Below are positions 14,749 to 17,980 of a stretch of 17,980 nucleotides of DNA, in pieces. Each line of letters opens with the position of its first letter. Position 1 is the first letter of the stretch. Location: contig CAINMG010000145.1 in assembly GCA_903850725.1 (NCBI GenBank), positions 1-17,980 on the forward strand, read 5' to 3'. Position numbers and translations under genes: made by a program. This DNA comes from Candidatus Staskawiczbacteria bacterium (GTDB lineage Bacteria > Patescibacteriota > Minisyncoccia > Minisyncoccales > Staskawiczbacteraceae). The notes under the pieces are model-generated. The model was not told the origin of the DNA, did no database searches, and saw only the letters and a program-made list of their open reading frames with translations.

Positions 14749-16077
14749 ATGAATAAAAAAATAAAAAAAGAAAATTCAGCAAAAGTGCAAATAGCAAAAG
14801 CATGGGTTGTTTCAGCTGATATGGGTTATGGGCACCAAAGAACAGCTTTTCCCTTAAGAGACTTGGCTCCCAGCGAAAGAGTTATTAATGCCAATCATTA
14901 TGAGGGCATTCCTAAAAAAGATAGGAATGTTTGGGAGAGAACTAGGGGCGCTTATGAATTTATTTCAAGATTTAAGAAAATCCCCTTAATCGGAGAATTT
15001 ATCTTTGGATTTTTGGACAAATTTCAAAAAATATTAAATTATTACCCAAAAAGAGATTTGTCTGGCCCAAGTTTTGGAGTAAAGAGCAACTATTATCTTA
15101 TTAGTAAAGGGTGGGGTAAAGATTTGATTAAAAGATTTGCTCAAGATCCTTTGCCAATTATCTCGACTTTTTTTACACCAGCTTTTATGGCAGAGTCTTT
15201 CAATTATCCAGATGATATTTATTGCGTTGTTTGTGATGCTGATGCAAACCGAGCTTGGGTGCCTTTAGACCCTGAAATGAGTAGAATTAAATATTTTGCA
15301 CCATGTAGTTGGGTTAGAGATAGATTAAAACTTTATGGGGTAAAATCAGAAAACATTTTTTTAACTGGTTATCCTCTTCCAAAAGAAAATTTAGGTAGCG
15401 AAAAATTGGAAATCGCAAAAGAAGATATGAGATATAGACTTTTAAATTTAGATCCAATGGGGGAATATAGGAAAATATATGCTCCATTAATTAAAGATTT
15501 TTTGGGAAAACTTCCAGAAAAAGCAGATCATCCATTAACTATTTTATTTTCTGTTGGAGGGGCTGGAGCTCAAAAAGAAATTGGCCTACAATTAGTTAAT
15601 AGCTTAAAAGATAAAATTACAGCAAAAGAAATAAAAATTATTATTTCTGTTGGTGTTAGGAAGGAATTAAAAAAATATTATGAAGATGGTCTGGCAGGAT
15701 TAAAATTAAATGATTGGGTTCATATTTTGTCTGCAGATAATATTATTGAGTATTTTAAAAAATTTAATTTAGCTTTAAGAAAAACAGATATTTTATGGAC
15801 AAAACCTTCAGAGCTTTCTTTTTATGCAGGGCTGGGTATTCCTATTATTATTGCTCCGACAATAGGGTCACAAGAGGATTTTAATAAAAAATGGCTTTTG
15901 CATATTGGAGCTGGAACTTCTCAAGAAAATCCTAAATATGCAGTAGAGTGGCTTTATGATTTGCTGGGGCCAGGTGATTTTGCTGAAATGGCAATGCAAG
16001 GTTTTGTAGAAATAGAAAAAAAAGGAGTGTTTAACATAGAAAATATAATTACAGGCAAACATAAGTTAAAAATATAA
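14749..16077 (+). CDS. GT28-type (MurG/MGDG synthase-like) glycosyltransferase
   Basis: 442 residues from the 14749 start. The N-terminal Rossmann half starts with ADMGYGHQRTAFPLRDLA (GYGH at about 26-29), the Gly-rich loop and His pattern of MurG and monogalactosyldiacylglycerol synthases that holds the acceptor. The C-terminal nucleotide-sugar half has LTGYPLP (about 205), SVGGAGAQKEIG (about 268) and TKPSELSFYAGLGIPII (about 351-367), where the conserved Glu would bind the donor ribose. The acceptor is unknown: lipid, peptidoglycan precursor or surface glycan are all possible. It is followed by an epimerase after a one-base gap, so the two likely act on the same sugar. An alternative ATG at 14743 adds two residues. 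Confidence 0.85.
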   Translation: MNKKIKKENSAKVQIAKAWVVSADMGYGHQRTAFPLRDLAPSERVINANHYEGIPKKDRNVWERTRGAYEFISRFKKIPLIGEFIFGFLDKFQKILNYYPKRDLSGPSFGVKSNYYLISKGWGKDLIKRFAQDPLPIISTFFTPAFMAESFNYPDDIYCVVCDADANRAWVPLDPEMSRIKYFAPCSWVRDRLKLYGVKSENIFLTGYPLPKENLGSEKLEIAKEDMRYRLLNLDPMGEYRKIYAPLIKDFLGKLPEKADHPLTILFSVGGAGAQKEIGLQLVNSLKDKITAKEIKIIISVGVRKELKKYYEDGLAGLKLNDWVHILSADNIIEYFKKFNLALRKTDILWTKPSELSFYAGLGIPIIIAPTIGSQEDFNKKWLLHIGAGTSQENPKYAVEWLYDLLGPGDFAEMAMQGFVEIEKKGVFNIENIITGKHKLKI

Positions 16078-16078
16078 T

Positions 16079-17014
16079 ATGCCAAAATTATTCAAAAATA
16101 TTTTGATTACTGGGGGCGCGGGTTTTATAGGAAGTAATTTGGCTGATAAGTTATTACAAGAAAATTATAATGTGGTTGTAGTTGATAATTTGTCAGCCGG
16201 GAAAAAAGAAAATTTAGATAAAAAAGTTAAATTCTATAAAATGGATATTGGGGATAAAAAAATCTCCAAAGTTTTTGCAAAAGAAAGGCCAGATATTGTT
16301 TTTCATTTAGCTGCTCAAATAAATGTTAGGGATTCTGTAAAAGATCCAATTGCTGATGCAAAGGCCAATATTTTGGGTAGTTTAAATATTTTAGAGAGTT
16401 GCAAAAATTACAATGTTAAAAAGATAATATTTTCTTCATCTGGTGGGACGATTTATGGTTCTGCTAGCATAATCCCAACTCCTGAAAGCTCTCCTGAAAT
16501 TCCCGAATCTCCTTACGGAATAGCCAAGCTCTCAGTTGAAAAATATTTAAATTATTATCATAAAGGGTTTGGTTTAGAATTTATTGCCTTAAGATTTGCC
16601 AATGTATATGGACCAAGACAAAATCCAAAAGGAGAAGCAGGAGTGGTGGCAATTTTTACTGATAAGATGTTGGCAAAAAAAGAAGTTGTTATCAATGGAT
16701 CTGGCAAGCAAACCAGAGATTATGTTTTTGTAGATGATGTTGTTTCTGCTTGTATTCTATCAATGAAAAGTGATAAAATAGGAATATTTAATGTAGGTAC
16801 TGGCATGGAAACAGATGTAAATTTTATTTTTGCCGAAATTAAAAGATTAACCAATTCAGATTGTATGGAAGCTCATGGCCAAGAAAATATAGGCGAGCTT
16901 CAAAGAAGTTGTTTGGATTTTGCTAAAATTAAAAATTCTTTTATTTGGACGCCAAAATATGATTTTAAAATTGGTTTAGAGAAAACAGTTATTTGGTTTA
17001 AAAATAAAAAATAA
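16079..17014 (+). CDS. NAD-dependent epimerase, UDP-glucose 4-epimerase-like
   Basis: A 311-residue short-chain dehydrogenase of the extended type. It has the NAD-binding TGGAGFIGSNL (11-21), Asp36 at the end of the second strand (binds the adenosine ribose), HLAAQ (76-80), SSSGG (119-123) with Ser121 as the likely catalytic Ser, and the YGIAK catalytic pair Tyr146/Lys150. RFANVYGPRQ (172-181) and RDYVFVDD (213-220) are typical of GalE-like and related UDP-sugar 4-epimerases. Length fits the shorter bacterial and archaeal GalE-like group. It probably makes UDP-galactose or a similar donor for the preceding glycosyltransferase. Exact substrate cannot be read from the sequence. Start is one base after the preceding stop. 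Confidence 0.92.
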   Translation: MPKLFKNILITGGAGFIGSNLADKLLQENYNVVVVDNLSAGKKENLDKKVKFYKMDIGDKKISKVFAKERPDIVFHLAAQINVRDSVKDPIADAKANILGSLNILESCKNYNVKKIIFSSSGGTIYGSASIIPTPESSPEIPESPYGIAKLSVEKYLNYYHKGFGLEFIALRFANVYGPRQNPKGEAGVVAIFTDKMLAKKEVVINGSGKQTRDYVFVDDVVSACILSMKSDKIGIFNVGTGMETDVNFIFAEIKRLTNSDCMEAHGQENIGELQRSCLDFAKIKNSFIWTPKYDFKIGLEKTVIWFKNKK

Positions 17015-17023
17015 AAATTTAAT

Positions 17024-17980
17024 ATGCGAAAATTATTCAAAAATATGATAATGTTTTTTATTAGTATTTCTATTATAGTCCTGCTTTTACTTATTTGGTT
17101 TTTTGTTGGCAAAGCACCAGAACAAAAAAATATTTTGTGGGGAGTTGATTTTTCTCAGATGCAAACTGAAGCATTAAAGCTTGATTGGAAAGAAACTTAT
17201 ATAGCAATTTTAGATGATTTAAAGGTAAAAAATATCAAATTGCATATTCAATGGGATTTTGTTGAAGGTCAAAGGGGCGTGTATTTTTTTGATGATATTG
17301 ATTGGCAAATTAAAGAAGCTGAAAAAAGAAATGCTAAAATTATTTTTGTTGTTGGTTTAAAAACTGGTAGATGGCCAGAGTGTCATGAGCCAAAATGGGC
17401 AAAGGATTTAAGCATTGCACAGCAGAAGCAAGAAATTTTAAATTATATAGAAAAAACTGTATTACGTTATAAAGATTCAAAAACAATTCTAGCTTGGCAA
17501 GCAGAAAATGAACCTTTGTTTAAATTTGGAATTTGTCCTGATTGGTATTATGATAATGGGGAATTGTTAAAAAAAGAAGTTGCATTAATTAAAAGTATCG
17601 ATTCTACAAGACAAGTTTATGTTTCAGATTCTGGTGAGCAATCAATGTGGATAAATGCAGCTAAAATTGGGGACAAAGTTGGAACCACAATGTATAGAAA
17701 AGTTTGGTCTCATGTTTTTGATGGATTTGGATTTTATTTTGATTCATATTTGCAACCAATATTTTACTACAGAAAAGCTCAAATTATAAAATGGCTTTTT
17801 AATAAAGAAGTAATTTGCGTTGAACTGCAAGCTGAGCCTTGGGCAGATAGACTTTTTTATGATGTATCTTTAAAGGAACAAGAAAAATCAATGGATTTGG
17901 AGCAATTTAAAGCTAATATTAGTTTTGCTAAAAAAACTGGTTTGAAAGAATTTTATTTGTGGGGTGTTAGGGGTGTTAAG
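17024..17980 (+). CDS. Membrane-anchored clan A glycoside hydrolase, 3' truncated by window edge
   Basis: 319 codons are present with no stop before the edge. Residues 8-29 form a membrane anchor. A TIM-barrel hydrolase follows, starting ILWGVDFSQ. The pattern resembles glycoside hydrolases of clan A (families such as 5 and 42): WQAENEP (158-164) supplies the Asn-Glu acid/base pair (Glu163), and VICVELQAEPW (263-273) the likely nucleophile (Glu267, Glu271 as alternative). The barrel lies outside the membrane and would cleave a beta-linked polysaccharide or remodel surface glycan. The last codons (GVRGVK) are unusual for this family, where Trp-Gly is normally followed by aromatic residues; see the finding on the 9-base duplication. 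It starts nine bases after the epimerase stop. Confidence 0.85.
   Translation, partial: MRKLFKNMIMFFISISIIVLLLLIWFFVGKAPEQKNILWGVDFSQMQTEALKLDWKETYIAILDDLKVKNIKLHIQWDFVEGQRGVYFFDDIDWQIKEAEKRNAKIIFVVGLKTGRWPECHEPKWAKDLSIAQQKQEILNYIEKTVLRYKDSKTILAWQAENEPLFKFGICPDWYYDNGELLKKEVALIKSIDSTRQVYVSDSGEQSMWINAAKIGDKVGTTMYRKVWSHVFDGFGFYFDSYLQPIFYYRKAQIIKWLFNKEVICVELQAEPWADRLFYDVSLKEQEKSMDLEQFKANISFAKKTGLKEFYLWGVRGVK

Noticed and set aside
1..17980. UGA recoded as glycine (genetic code 25, known in SR1 and Gracilibacteria)
   Set aside because: TGA is not used as a stop by any CDS here, but no gene needs an in-frame TGA either, and all familiar families (bL21, PrmC, GalE-like, SNase) are full length under the standard code with ordinary GGN glycines. 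The only in-frame TGA of note (79-81) lies in the doubtful edge segment.

Overview
The window is AT-rich DNA (by eye about one third G+C) with every convincing gene on the + strand. Its content suggests a member of the Candidate Phyla Radiation (Patescibacteria). The signs are a giant secreted cysteine-rich repeat protein, a type IV pilin operon whose first pilin is fused to DUF2341 and LamG-like modules, AT-rich start regions mostly without Shine-Dalgarno sequences, and a lone bL21 gene without bL27 beside it. This placement is inference; there is no rRNA or other decisive marker. The twelve CDS whose stop codon is present end in TAA (10) or TAG (2), none in TGA.

Layout. Positions 1-96 are an unexplained edge segment. 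97-495 encodes a membrane-anchored protein with an uncertain, probably truncated start. 522-6806 encodes a 2094-residue secreted protein with about 265 cysteines (my hand count), built from several families of tandem and higher-order repeats and ending in Fn3-like and PKD-like domains. Then come a tRNA-Gln(UUG) with a good promoter (6874-6944), a membrane-anchored nuclease of the SNase family (6966-7493), and rplU (bL21) with its own promoter and terminator (7557-7891).

7900-8250 holds an isolated small cassette of higher G+C: a 74-codon gene for a receiver-like fragment, with a strong SD and its own terminator. It is followed by prmC (8271-9062), which contains an odd G+C-rich segment inside the coding sequence.

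9115-14721 is a pilus operon: a 1074-residue pilin-adhesin, a second pseudopilin, a PilX-like protein and a small bitopic membrane protein. 14749 to the right edge holds a GT28-type glycosyltransferase, a UDP-sugar (GalE-like) epimerase and a membrane-anchored clan A glycoside hydrolase that runs off the window.

Working together: the pilins are probably displayed by an assembly machine (PilB/C/M/N/O/D) that is not in this window. The lectin-like tip domains and the giant disulfide-rich protein are plausible tools for attachment to a host cell or polysaccharide. The glycosyl genes may modify surface glycans. The most interesting items are the hierarchical repeat architecture of the giant protein, the pilin-adhesin fusion, the small cassette at 7900-8250 and the G+C-rich element in prmC.
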